Virus record (IMG/VR): IMGVR_UViG_3300043467_000237
Coordinates: 1 to 32,403 of that record
Strand: one strand, 5' to 3'
DNA length: 32,403 nucleotides
DNA from: a virus
Below, in pieces: positions 16,484-23,523 of this stretch. The notes beneath the pieces are model-generated. The model made no database searches, was not told the origin of the DNA, and saw only the letters and a program-made list of their open reading frames with translations. The position numbers were made by a program, and so were the translations under genes. Position 1 is the stretch's first letter; every line of letters begins with the position of its first letter.

Positions 16484-16954
16484 TTATAAATCCATGTGTT
16501 TTTTTATTTCGATTCGTGCTTTTTTTATCGTTTTGCATATCCCCGAAAATTCAATCCCGGTGATTGCCTCCACCTTTCGGTAACTTCCATGCTCCGCGTA
16601 AAGTTCCAACATTTTCGCATCATACCAATAAAGTTTTTGTAAAGGTACAACAATGATTTCAACCGGTTGTTCATCGGCTATATCGGAAAACGATTCTAAT
16701 GCCGTTTCCCGGCCTTGTAATTTGCGGAATGAACTTCGTTCCCACCTAACCATATTCACAAGCATTTTGGCCACGTATGCAACGAATTTGCCCCTTTGGT
16801 ACAAATCAAGGATGTCCGTTTCCGGTTTCAATAATAATTCAGTGAACACATGTTGCTTGACATCATCGCGAATATCCGGCGGTTGAATGCGTGAAAGGCA
16901 TTCCCGTAGATCATCCGATCGGTATAATTGCTCAATAATTTGTTTTGCGTTCAC
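16484..16954 (-). CDS. Sigma-factor-like protein
   Basis: The 156-aa protein has a helical region (PPDIRDDVKQHVFTELLLK, then LYQRGKFVAYVAKMLVNMVR) comparable to sigma region 2. The C-terminal helix-turn-helix (YWYDAKMLELYAEHGSYRKV, then ITGIEFSGICKTIKKARIEI) is comparable to region 4. Small ECF-like sigma proteins just before the terminase genes are common, as I recall, in Bacteroidota phages and are good candidates for switching on late genes. The frame opens with GTG at 16954; no ATG occurs nearby. The upstream 296 bases hold the repeat cluster at 16981-17237. DNA-binding function is inferred. Confidence 0.65.
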   Translation of the reverse strand: MNAKQIIEQLYRSDDLRECLSRIQPPDIRDDVKQHVFTELLLKPETDILDLYQRGKFVAYVAKMLVNMVRWERSSFRKLQGRETALESFSDIADEQPVEIIVVPLQKLYWYDAKMLELYAEHGSYRKVEAITGIEFSGICKTIKKARIEIKKHMDL

Positions 16955-16980
16955 TTGATAAAATTAATTCTTTTTTTATT

Positions 16981-17237
16981 CCAAATCCAAATACACCAAA
17001 TACACTACACAAAAACCAATGCACATCGCTTGAAACATAGGCCCGGCGCGGATATACACGAAAAACACCAAAAACACACACCAACTTTCTCTCTCTCTTT
17101 CTCTATCTCTATATTTATATAGATAGATATAAATTATATATCTTATAGAAATACAGTGTATATGGTGTATATCCTTTGTGGGCGCGGGTTTCAAATACAC
17201 ATTGAGGTGTATATTGGTGTATTTGAACGTGTATTTT
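16981..17237. repeat. Cluster of CAAATACAC repeats around an AT-rich tract; candidate replication origin or operator array
   Basis: This is most of a 296-base stretch without genes (16955-17250). Exact CAAATACAC occurs at 16988-16996, 16997-17005 (tandem) and 17192-17200. Its reverse complement GTGTATTTG is at 17217-17225, with near copies GTGTATATG (17156), GTGTATATC (17165), GTGTATATT (17207) and GTGTATTTT (17229). Weaker forms such as CAAAAACAC lie at 17069. Between the left and right groups is a pyrimidine-rich tract (about 17084-17110) and an A/T-only-like stretch (about 17108-17147) that could unwind. The array lies just downstream of the primase/helicase gene, typical of an iteron-type origin. 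It could instead be a late-promoter operator upstream of the sigma-like gene. Confidence 0.6.
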
Positions 17238-17250
17238 TATATTAAACAAA

Positions 17251-19467
17251 TTACTTTTTGCTATATTTCCCATGCCCCAAACGATTGAACAATGATGCAA
17301 ATTCCTTGCTCCGGATGGATGTTTCAAAACGCCTGGGCGGCAAATTGATACGCTTGCACGTTTCAACGGCATCTTTTTTGGTGAATTCATCCGGCAACGC
17401 CATGTACAAATTGTTCAATTCCGTTGATAAACCCGTTTCCGCGTTTTCGAATAATTTACTGATTAACCGAATTGTTGTTTCGGTGTAGTATTTATACAAC
17501 CTATTGGCAACGATTACAATGTCTTTTGTGATCACCGGGTTTGTTGGGTTTTGCATTATTGCCACAACTTGCGTGAGCCTCGCAACATAGTTCGACATTT
17601 TCGCATGCGTTCCCAAAATAAACCCATCTAAACGATTGGTTATCCGTTCGTTGGCCTCGGTTAATTGAACCTTATGATTATGTCGGTAAAGTTCAACGGC
17701 TTCATCCGTAATGGCGATTTTTATAGGTTGAATTTCACCGGTATTAAACCGCCTCGCTTGGTCGAACAATTTTCCCAATATGTTTGTCCAATCGGAATGG
17801 ATTTCCCGGCGTTTGCTGAATGGATCGGATTCGATGTTTAGTAATTTATAATCCGATTCGCACATCAAAAAACGGGATGCGAATCCGGAATATATTTTAT
17901 CCTTTGAAAAAATTTTATGAAGGCGTTCCGTTTGCGTACCCATCAAAAGATTGATGTTCATGTTTTTTACAACACGTTCATTTTCCCGGTTGGCCCTTGA
18001 TTGAACGTAACGGCCACCATTGAACGCTTGCGTCATAAATGAAATTGAATTGTTATCATTTTTGTAGGCCGCCGCGTTCATGATATCTTCGGCTTCATCG
18101 ATGTAAATTCCAATCCCGGAAGGTTGATCCATACAAAGGGCGATGTAGCCCTCGGTTGTTCCATCCTTTAAAAATGGAATGATGCGTTTCGGCTTGGGTT
18201 CAAAAAAATGTTCCTTTGATTTCATGGCCTTTGCTTTGCGCGCTTCCCATTGTTTTACCGCTTCCTCATGGTTTGCGTCCATTTCATCCAGGATCGGCTT
18301 CATCGGGTTTTGGCACATTGTTTCATAGGCCGGTGATTTTCCCACGGACATGGGCGCGACAAGGAAACAAAACAAAATGTTTTTTGCGCCGCCGATATCG
18401 GATGTATATGATGAACCGGCAAGGGATGAAATAGTCCACAACCCGGCCGTTGCCAAAAATTCCGGGGACATGGAACGTTCGTTCGCCACCTCGAACAATG
18501 ATTCCCGAATGTGTTCCGGAAATATTTCAAATGGAAATTTTATTTCAACATTTTGTTTTATTCCGATATAATTCAAAACGGCGTTCCAATCGCGTTTTAA
18601 ATGATAGTATAAAATAAACGATGGCGGCAATGACCATATTTCAAAATCATCTTTGGTATGCCAATTCGGGAAATTTAACATGGACGCGGAAAAAATCAAA
18701 ACCCGTTTTGATCGTGGGTAAACCTTTGCGGATATCCCATTCGATTCCGATCCCTTGCGCCGGTATGCGATGAACCTATCTTTTTTACTATATCGAAAAT
18801 TTTTAATCGGAATCAAATCGATTGTTTCCAATAATATTTCAAATGATTCATCCGATATTTCATTATCATATTTGGCCAATTCCGTTTCGAATCCTTTGGG
18901 ATAATTAACGGCCTTTTGATTCGGATCAAAATCCGGTTTGTATTCATTGAAATATTGCGAAACCCCAATTAAGTAATTGTACTCACTATCATTGAGTATT
19001 TCCACATCATTCATCGATTGATGAACTTCGACATAATTCGGCGTTGGGTATGTGTAAATCAACGGGCCGTTGCAATACAACGCAATCACTTCGCGCCCTT
19101 CATTGGATTGCGCCAAGTTCATTTTTTTTGGCAATTTATCATATCTTAAAAACACATGATATCCGTTGCTCCGCGTTCGTTCAATGAATAGTTTTCCCAA
19201 TAGATCGGGCGCATCCGCGTTCACCATTTGCATCCATTTATCGAAAATTGTTTTGTCCGATGTGTTTTTCAAATCAAAATCAAGGGCCGCCCATCCGTTA
19301 CCGGTTACGATTTGCAACGCGTTATCCGTTGGCAACAATTCGAATTTGGTTTCCGGATTGCTCCAACCCTCTTTTTGATATTTCGGAACGTTATTTTCAA
19401 TATCCCATTGGAATGGAATGGCGCGCAATCCCAAATCCAAGTAATCGTTGTAAATGTGTTTTAACAT
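17251..19467 (-). CDS. Primase-polymerase/helicase fusion (AEP PrimPol plus DUF3987-like ATPase)
   Basis: The 738-aa replication protein has an N-terminal archaeo-eukaryotic primase-like domain: ALDFDLK (D63, D65) is the metal-binding motif, SNGYHVFL (H104) the second motif, and ALYCNGPLIYTYP follows. A C-terminal ATPase resembles the DUF3987 family, with Walker A APMSVGKS (371-378) and Walker B IYIDEAE (454-460). The domains together suit priming and unwinding at the phage origin; a repeat cluster lies immediately downstream. The C-terminal ~100 residues (FTKKDAVETCKRINLPPRRF) look like a small winged helix. The start overlaps the preceding small gene by seven bases. Replicase architecture is known from phages and plasmids; the exact role here is inferred. 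Confidence 0.85.
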   Translation of the reverse strand: MLKHIYNDYLDLGLRAIPFQWDIENNVPKYQKEGWSNPETKFELLPTDNALQIVTGNGWAALDFDLKNTSDKTIFDKWMQMVNADAPDLLGKLFIERTRSNGYHVFLRYDKLPKKMNLAQSNEGREVIALYCNGPLIYTYPTPNYVEVHQSMNDVEILNDSEYNYLIGVSQYFNEYKPDFDPNQKAVNYPKGFETELAKYDNEISDESFEILLETIDLIPIKNFRYSKKDRFIAYRRKGSESNGISAKVYPRSKRVLIFSASMLNFPNWHTKDDFEIWSLPPSFILYYHLKRDWNAVLNYIGIKQNVEIKFPFEIFPEHIRESLFEVANERSMSPEFLATAGLWTISSLAGSSYTSDIGGAKNILFCFLVAPMSVGKSPAYETMCQNPMKPILDEMDANHEEAVKQWEARKAKAMKSKEHFFEPKPKRIIPFLKDGTTEGYIALCMDQPSGIGIYIDEAEDIMNAAAYKNDNNSISFMTQAFNGGRYVQSRANRENERVVKNMNINLLMGTQTERLHKIFSKDKIYSGFASRFLMCESDYKLLNIESDPFSKRREIHSDWTNILGKLFDQARRFNTGEIQPIKIAITDEAVELYRHNHKVQLTEANERITNRLDGFILGTHAKMSNYVARLTQVVAIMQNPTNPVITKDIVIVANRLYKYYTETTIRLISKLFENAETGLSTELNNLYMALPDEFTKKDAVETCKRINLPPRRFETSIRSKEFASLFNRLGHGKYSKK

Positions 19468-19616
19468 GGGATATTCGATTTGAATGGTTCGCGTTTGCTT
19501 AATTCATCACAAATGGCATCCGCTTGAAATTCGCTTTCCGCGATGGCAACTAAACGCCATTGATGATCTTTTTTCAATTTTGTTACATGCCAATTTGATT
19601 TGATGTATTCCGTCAT
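19461..19616 (-). CDS. 51-aa hypothetical protein upstream of the primase gene
   Basis: The protein reads MTEYIKSNWHVTKLKKDHQW... and ends in SKREPFKSNIPC; its TAA overlaps the primase start (ATGTTAA). The pattern 'W-V-K... W-LVAIAESEFQADAICDELS' looks like a small alpha/beta domain, but I assign no function. An in-frame ATG at 19667 would add 17 hydrophobic and polar residues (MIAILFSFEQGG...); I prefer 19616 because 19667 sits only seven bases from the end of the terminator T-run. Either start is possible. Confidence 0.55.
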   Translation of the reverse strand: MTEYIKSNWHVTKLKKDHQWRLVAIAESEFQADAICDELSKREPFKSNIPC

Positions 19617-19673
19617 TGTTTCAATGTGGAATCCGCCTTGCTCGAAAGAAAATAAAATTGCAATCATAAAGAT

Positions 19674-19721
19674 AAAAAAACCTTTACGGGTTCAGGCGTG
19701 CAGGCCATCCCCCATAAAGGT
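19674..19721 (-). terminator. Terminator after the VRR-NUC gene and promoter-proximal RNA
   Basis: On the minus strand ACCTTTATGGG pairs with CCCGTAAAGGT (one A-T/G mismatch position in the stem) around a 20-base loop, followed directly by seven T residues. It ends the upstream nuclease operon and also the short RNA initiated at about 19757. The loop holds GGCCTGCACGCC, able to form a small inner hairpin. Confidence 0.8.
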
Positions 19722-19757
19722 CGAAAATGTTTTTGTTAATCGTTCTGCACAACGATA
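19674..19757 (-). ncRNA. Candidate ~84-nt structured RNA or attenuator leader before the primase gene
   Basis: A strong promoter match (19764-19793) would start transcription near 19757. The predicted RNA begins almost at once with a hairpin (ATCGTT/AACGAT, 19756-19739) and ends in the terminator at 19721-19674. It also contains a 7-codon frame (MGDGLHA) whose ATG lies in the left arm of the terminator stem. It is therefore either a small stable RNA or a leader in which termination controls the 51-aa and primase genes downstream. The start site is estimated from the promoter, not observed. Confidence 0.45.
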
Positions 19758-19760
19758 TTT

Positions 19761-20231
19761 CTACAAACATACGATTTTATCATACAATTCAAAAAATTGT
19801 TCCGGCGTTCCGATGAATTCATAAATGCCACCGGCTTTGCGTTCCCGGATTTGTTCCAACAATTGATCCGGACGCGGTTTATCCCGGCCTACCTTAATTT
19901 CAATTTGAACCGCCTTTCCAAAAATTGTACAGGAAATATCGGCACTGCCTTTCCGCGTTGATGATGGCAACCACTTTTTAACGCCTATTTTTGCCCCCGA
20001 TGGTTGTTTCTCAACGCCATCTATCAACCGCCCCATTACGTTGATCCTGGTGGCCCGGTGGCCTTTCCATGATAGGTAATTGCAAACAAACGATGTGAGG
20101 CCGTTTGCGGTGTCAACCTTCGGAACCTTCGGTTCTAAATAATACCCGTCTTTGTAGGCCGATGGATATTGAATCTTAAACCATTCCAAATGCGCGGACA
20201 TGTAACGGGGGTGATCAGTTTTTTTTGCCAT
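19761..20231 (-). CDS. VRR-NUC-type nuclease
   Basis: The 156-aa protein ends in a PD-(D/E)XK-like core: GSADIS (D98), QIEIKVG (E111, K113) and PDQ (Q123), then IRERKAGGIYEFIGTPEQFF. That is the signature of small phage VRR-NUC domains, which cut branched or flapped DNA during replication or recombination. Residues 1-80 (MAKKTDHPRYMSAHLEWFKI..., LTSFVCNYLSWKGHRATRIN) are an N-terminal extension. It overlaps the preceding small gene by 17 bases. The last codons contain the -7 element of a promoter for the downstream unit. Confidence 0.8.
   Translation of the reverse strand: MAKKTDHPRYMSAHLEWFKIQYPSAYKDGYYLEPKVPKVDTANGLTSFVCNYLSWKGHRATRINVMGRLIDGVEKQPSGAKIGVKKWLPSSTRKGSADISCTIFGKAVQIEIKVGRDKPRPDQLLEQIRERKAGGIYEFIGTPEQFFELYDKIVCL
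19764..19793 (-). promoter_or_regulatory. Bacteroidota-type promoter at the 3' end of the nuclease gene
   Basis: TTTG (19793-19790), 18 bases, then TATGTTTG (19771-19764) on the minus strand match the -33/-7 consensus. The promoter is inside the coding end of the VRR-NUC gene. Its predicted transcript meets a terminator within about 85 bases. Confidence 0.65.
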
Positions 20232-20460
20232 CGGAATAGGTTTCGGTGTAGTATTTTAAAAAATATGAAGGTTCTTTATCCCAATACTCGGCTCCACCAT
20301 TTACCAAATCTCTCTGATATTGCATCCATTTAACACCTTGAATGAATGTTTCTGAATGTTGTTCTTTCTCCATTTCTTTTGCCATCTCAAAAGACTTTTC
20401 AATTAGTATGCCTTTTTTGTGTAAATGATGCAACCATTCAACTGCCGTTTGTTTTTCCAT
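20215..20460 (-). CDS. 81-aa hypothetical protein
   Basis: The protein begins MEKQTAVEWLHHLHKKGILI and is mostly helical and charged, with FIQGVKWMQYQRDLVNGGAE and an aromatic C-terminus (YFLKYYTETYSDGKKN). The 'TAVEWL' start is common in small unannotated Bacteroidota proteins, as I recall, but carries no assigned function. It overlaps the nuclease gene by 17 bases and lies 11 bases after the zinc-ribbon gene, so the three form one short operon. Confidence 0.65.
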   Translation of the reverse strand: MEKQTAVEWLHHLHKKGILIEKSFEMAKEMEKEQHSETFIQGVKWMQYQRDLVNGGAEYWDKEPSYFLKYYTETYSDGKKN

Positions 20461-20471
20461 ATTATTATTTT

Positions 20472-20642
20472 TTAAATTATCCCAAACATTGAATCGCGTT
20501 TCTTTTCATCGTTCCGTTTCTTACGTTCCGCATTTTCGCATAATTTACAATAAACCGCCATCCTATCTTTTCGGGCGGTTGATTTGCTGAACATTGTTTT
20601 TTCTTTGAACTTATTGCATTTCGGGCATGTTTTTCCGTCCAT
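20472..20642 (-). CDS. 56-aa zinc-ribbon protein
   Basis: A 56-codon frame reads MDGKTCPKCNKFKEKTMFSK then an AVYCKLCENAERKKRNDEKK segment. The two CxxC pairs (C6/C9 and C32/C35) about 22 residues apart form a typical treble-clef or zinc-ribbon site; the tail is strongly basic. The layout closely matches the 61-aa gene at 26733-26918 on the other strand, suggesting a shared family. Such proteins often bind DNA, RNA or RNA polymerase. The start (ATG 20642) sits after the SSB terminator, so it is the first gene of the next unit. Confidence 0.7.
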   Translation of the reverse strand: MDGKTCPKCNKFKEKTMFSKSTARKDRMAVYCKLCENAERKKRNDEKKRDSMFGII

Positions 20643-20684
20643 TGTTATTTTATTTTTGAGTTGTTTCCAAAATGGAAAAGGGTT

Positions 20685-20715
20685 AAAAAATGAGCCAGGG
20701 TAGAAACCCCGGCTC
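20685..20715 (-). terminator. Intrinsic terminator of the RecT-methyltransferase-SSB operon
   Basis: Minus-strand GAGCCGGGGT and ACCCTGGCTC form a 10-bp stem (one G-T pair) around a 4-base loop, followed by ATTTTTT. It begins 21 bases past the SSB-like stop codon. Confidence 0.9.
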
Positions 20716-20736
20716 GTTCACAATTAAAAACAAATA

Positions 20737-21009
20737 TCAGAATGGTAGCGAATCAATCTCAACTTGCGCAGGTGCATCCGGTTGCCTTAATTCGGATTTT
20801 TTGAAATTACCGATGTAAACTTTTTTCTCTTTTGCTTCGCGTTGTTCCTTTGATTGACGCACCGAAACGGAACCGATGTTCCCGTATTGGTCAACATTTT
20901 CATTGATCCAAATGTCGATGTTCAAATACAACTTGCCGTTTTTTGCTTGCGTTAAATTTCCTTTTGGGATGTCGGAAACGCAAATTGATCCATTGAATAA
21001 CTGATTCAT
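20737..21009 (-). CDS. SSB-like protein
   Basis: The 90-aa protein begins MNQLFNGSICVSDIPKGNLT. It has a beta-strand pattern compatible with a short OB-fold (KLYLNIDIWINENVDQYGNI, then GSVSVRQSKEQREAKEKKVY) and ends in EIDSLPF, like the acidic partner-binding tip of single-stranded DNA-binding proteins. It is the last gene of the recombination operon and precedes a strong terminator. The SSB identification rests on size, tail and neighbours (RecT, exonuclease, primase), not a full domain match; it is shorter than bacterial SSB. Confidence 0.55.
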   Translation of the reverse strand: MNQLFNGSICVSDIPKGNLTQAKNGKLYLNIDIWINENVDQYGNIGSVSVRQSKEQREAKEKKVYIGNFKKSELRQPDAPAQVEIDSLPF

Positions 21010-21011
21010 AA

Positions 21012-21932
21012 TTATTGCCGGGTATCGGTTGCCGGTGCCGTTAAAAGTTCATATTGTTCAATTGCTTTAAATATTTGAAAAACCACATTTGGAACGATTG
21101 CATTGCCCCCGGCCTTTATTGATTCGTTTCGCCATTTAGAAAAGGTAATTCCGTCCAATCTGGCGGAAATCCCATCATTTCCATCACAAATCGGGGATTG
21201 AGTTGGGAAATTTTTCCACCCCGTTCTTGAATATATGGATTTAATATTGTTTCCGCTAAATGTTTTTGTTCTATTCTTTTTTCCCAACTCGGACTTTTTG
21301 TTGTTGAATGTTTTGAATCGTGTGTTGTCGGTGTCGGTAACATCCCCATTGCCATTGCTCGCGTTAGTGTTACTGAATGCATTGAACCCTCTTTCACTTG
21401 GGTTGATTTCATTGTCGCTGTTGCATTGGTTGCATCCATTGCCATTGGAGTAGGCAACAAACCATACCCTGTCTCTTCTATGGGGGGCGTTGACGGCCGC
21501 AGCTGGCAATACATACGGGAATACTTCGTACCCCGCAGCTTCCAGGTCAGTTTGCACTTCGTGGAAAACCAACCCTCCTGACCAATTAACAAGGCCGAAA
21601 ACGTTTTCGCCCACGACCCAACGTGGTTGAATTTCTTCAATTGCTCGCAACATGTGTGGCCATAAATGGCGTTCATCTTCTTTTCCTTTTCGTTTCCCGG
21701 CTTGGGAATATGGCTGGCATGGGAATCCTCCTGTGAGAATATCAATTTTGTTTGCATATTTTGTGAAATCTGATTTTGTAATGTCAGTAAATTGCTCGGC
21801 ATTTGGCCAATAGTGGTGTAGTACCTTTTGCCCGAATGGATTCCATTCGCAATGAAAAACATTTTCCCACCCCATCCACTCGGCTGCCAGGTCGAAACCT
21901 CCAATTCCGCTAAATAGTGATCCATGTTTCAT
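21012..21932 (-). CDS. dcm: DNA (cytosine-5) methyltransferase
   Basis: The 306-aa enzyme methylates cytosine at C5 in a sequence it alone defines. Motif I is LFSGIGGFDLA (6-16), motif IV GGFPCQPYSQAGKR with catalytic C72, motif VI GENV (108-111), motif VIII HRRDRVWF (151-158) and motif X GGNAIVPNV (275-283). Residues 160-265, where the target-recognition domain lies, are unusually rich in Asn, Ser and Gly, and the same DNA is open in a second frame (21116-21925). The ATG at 21932 overlaps the exonuclease stop (ATGA). Likely role is protection from host restriction or marking phage DNA. No cognate restriction enzyme is visible. Confidence 0.9.
   Translation of the reverse strand: MKHGSLFSGIGGFDLAAEWMGWENVFHCEWNPFGQKVLHHYWPNAEQFTDITKSDFTKYANKIDILTGGFPCQPYSQAGKRKGKEDERHLWPHMLRAIEEIQPRWVVGENVFGLVNWSGGLVFHEVQTDLEAAGYEVFPYVLPAAAVNAPHRRDRVWFVAYSNGNGCNQCNSDNEINPSERGFNAFSNTNASNGNGDVTDTDNTRFKTFNNKKSELGKKNRTKTFSGNNIKSIYSRTGWKNFPTQSPICDGNDGISARLDGITFSKWRNESIKAGGNAIVPNVVFQIFKAIEQYELLTAPATDTRQ
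21116..21925 (-). CDS. Overlapping-frame protein inside the methyltransferase gene
   Basis: A 269-codon frame, shifted by one base and starting seven bases after the methyltransferase ATG, runs through most of that gene on the same strand. From about residue 65 it resembles, as I recall, a stand-alone phage protein often found beside cytosine methyltransferases. Landmarks are EDSHASHIPKPGNEKEKK, SWAKTFSALLIG, STKCKLTWKLRGTKYSRMYC, two LPTP motifs (157-160, 196-199) and the end LNPRFVMEMMGFPPDWTELP. The first ~60 residues look like a shadow of the methyltransferase frame, so the true start may lie further in, for example an ATG near residue 84. The function is unknown. It may be real overprinting or a fossil of a nested gene. 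Confidence 0.5.
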   Translation of the reverse strand: MDHYLAELEVSTWQPSGWGGKMFFIANGIHSGKRYYTTIGQMPSNLLTLQNQISQNMQTKLIFSQEDSHASHIPKPGNEKEKKMNAIYGHTCCEQLKKFNHVGSWAKTFSALLIGQEGWFSTKCKLTWKLRGTKYSRMYCQLRPSTPPIEETGYGLLPTPMAMDATNATATMKSTQVKEGSMHSVTLTRAMAMGMLPTPTTHDSKHSTTKSPSWEKRIEQKHLAETILNPYIQERGGKISQLNPRFVMEMMGFPPDWTELPFLNGETNQ

Positions 21933-22492
21933 ATCGCAATATTTTCCGGAATTCCGTATTTCAAAATTTGCCGTTCCCAAAATTCTGGCGCTTGTCTTAT
22001 CAACGCCTTTTCGGTGTTTAGCGTTTTCGGACATACCCGAATGATGATCCCGGTGGGCGTGTTGGTTGCCAAACAATACCCGGTTAATTGATTGCCATAT
22101 CCGAAATGATCAATTGATTTTCCCAATGGCATTTCCGAAACCTTTAAATCAACAATCAACCTACCGGGCCGGATCAAATCAATCCGCCCCTTGTATTGCA
22201 TCGACAATCCGGCGTGTTCCATGTTGCATGTTACCGATACTTCGGATTGCATGTGTTTTACCAATTCGCCGATTTGGAACAATAATACCCGGGCAATCGG
22301 AACAACCAATTCACGATTGGCTCCGTTGTATTTTTCCGGCTCCAAAATATAATTGTGTACGGCGGTTCCCAACATCATTTTTTTAGTCGGTACGAAATCG
22401 CCGTTTTTTATTCCGGAATAGGAAAGGCCAGGCAATGCGCGGTATTGGTCAAAATCCAAACCTGGATGAACTTTCAATCGTGTTACTTGCAT
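21929..22492 (-). CDS. PD-(D/E)XK exonuclease (RecE/YqaJ-like)
   Basis: The 187-aa protein has GTAVHNYILEPEKYNG (H46), the E of SEVSVTCN (84), GRIDLI (D105) and IVDLKVSE (D115, K117). These residues form the metal-binding core of PDDEXK exonucleases of the RecE/lambda-exo partner type. It chews one strand of double-stranded DNA ends so the RecT-like protein can anneal the other. RecT is two genes upstream, and the coiled-coil gene lies between (10-base overlap). The methyltransferase ATG overlaps its stop. The protein is on the short side for the family. Confidence 0.85.
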   Translation of the reverse strand: MQVTRLKVHPGLDFDQYRALPGLSYSGIKNGDFVPTKKMMLGTAVHNYILEPEKYNGANRELVVPIARVLLFQIGELVKHMQSEVSVTCNMEHAGLSMQYKGRIDLIRPGRLIVDLKVSEMPLGKSIDHFGYGNQLTGYCLATNTPTGIIIRVCPKTLNTEKALIRQAPEFWERQILKYGIPENIAI

Positions 22493-23523
22493 ACTTCAAT
22501 CGTTTCAATGCCAGGGATTACATTTCCGGTTTCGTTGATATGCTTTGCCAACGCATCCGCCATTTGTCCGATGGTTAACTTTGTCCAGGACTTGACGCGA
22601 ACGTATTGGTTAACGTATGGCCACAAACGAACAAAGTTTGAAACGATTGTTTTTGCCCATTGCTCCGTTTCATCAACCTTGATTTTGATTTCCTTTTTTA
22701 CTTTGGGCGTTTCAACGATCATGGTTTCGGCCTCGGCAATCAACGCGTTTGTTGCGGTTTCGAATTCCAAATCCATTTCGAATGCCATTTCGGCGATTTG
22801 TTTGTGCTTTTCGATGGATTCGATGGCAACATCAACATTCGCCAAATCGTTGGAATAGGTCGACCAAATTACGGAAATGTTTTTGATTGCCGTTTGTAGA
22901 TCATCCGCCGGATTGTATTTTTCAATCGAATCATAAATTTCTTTTGCCAAACCATCCGAAACCAATTTCCGGTCGAACTTTTGAAATTCCGGCAATTTCC
23001 ATTCGTTCAAAATCCTTTTCATGTCTTGAACCATCGCCGGGATGGAATGTGGCGGATGTTTTTCTTTTAGGCAATTCGAATATGATTCCAACGTGATGCG
23101 TTCAAGTTCATGGCGATATTGGGCCGCGATTCGGAACCATTCGTTGACAATGTGCGCTTTCAATGCCGCGGTTTCATTGGCGATGGCTTGTTGTTTTTTG
23201 GCATTTTCCGCGGCATCAATACGCATTTTTAATTCTACCGCCTCGGCATCCTTAATGTCATCCGCCATGCGTTTTTCAAATGCCGTTGCCGGTGTGATCA
23301 ATTTATCATCAATCATGCGCGTAAATTCCAAACGTTTGGATTTCGCATCCGCCATCACTTGTTTTGCCGATTTGATATTGTGTTGAACAACATCAAGGGG
23401 ATTACCATCGATGCCATTCATGTAATCTTGAACGGCCAATTCGGCCCGTTGCAATTCATCAAACAACGCGGTTTTGATATCCGCTAACTTAATCCATCCG
23501 GATTGTACGGGTGTTAAATTCAT
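22483..23523 (-). CDS. Coiled-coil protein between RecT and exonuclease
   Basis: The 346-aa protein is mostly helical, with long charged stretches (KRMADDIKDAEAVELKMRID, then ERITLESYSNCLKEKHPP) and a C-terminal KINETGNVIPGIETIEVCK-like end (starting HINETGN). I do not recognise a family. Location inside a single-strand annealing cassette, sharing ATGA with RecT and 10 bases with the exonuclease, suggests a recombination or Gam/anti-nuclease-like accessory. That is inference; no catalytic motif is seen. Confidence 0.75.
   Translation of the reverse strand: MNLTPVQSGWIKLADIKTALFDELQRAELAVQDYMNGIDGNPLDVVQHNIKSAKQVMADAKSKRLEFTRMIDDKLITPATAFEKRMADDIKDAEAVELKMRIDAAENAKKQQAIANETAALKAHIVNEWFRIAAQYRHELERITLESYSNCLKEKHPPHSIPAMVQDMKRILNEWKLPEFQKFDRKLVSDGLAKEIYDSIEKYNPADDLQTAIKNISVIWSTYSNDLANVDVAIESIEKHKQIAEMAFEMDLEFETATNALIAEAETMIVETPKVKKEIKIKVDETEQWAKTIVSNFVRLWPYVNQYVRVKSWTKLTIGQMADALAKHINETGNVIPGIETIEVCK

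Noticed and set aside
16981-17237. CRISPR-like array
   Set aside because: Repeats are only 9 bases, in both orientations and irregularly spaced; no cas genes.
16976-17390. Minus-strand short frames across the repeat region, one with an alternating Arg/Glu stretch
   Set aside because: They are translations of the CT-rich tract and short repeats or overlap the primase end; no gene-like context.
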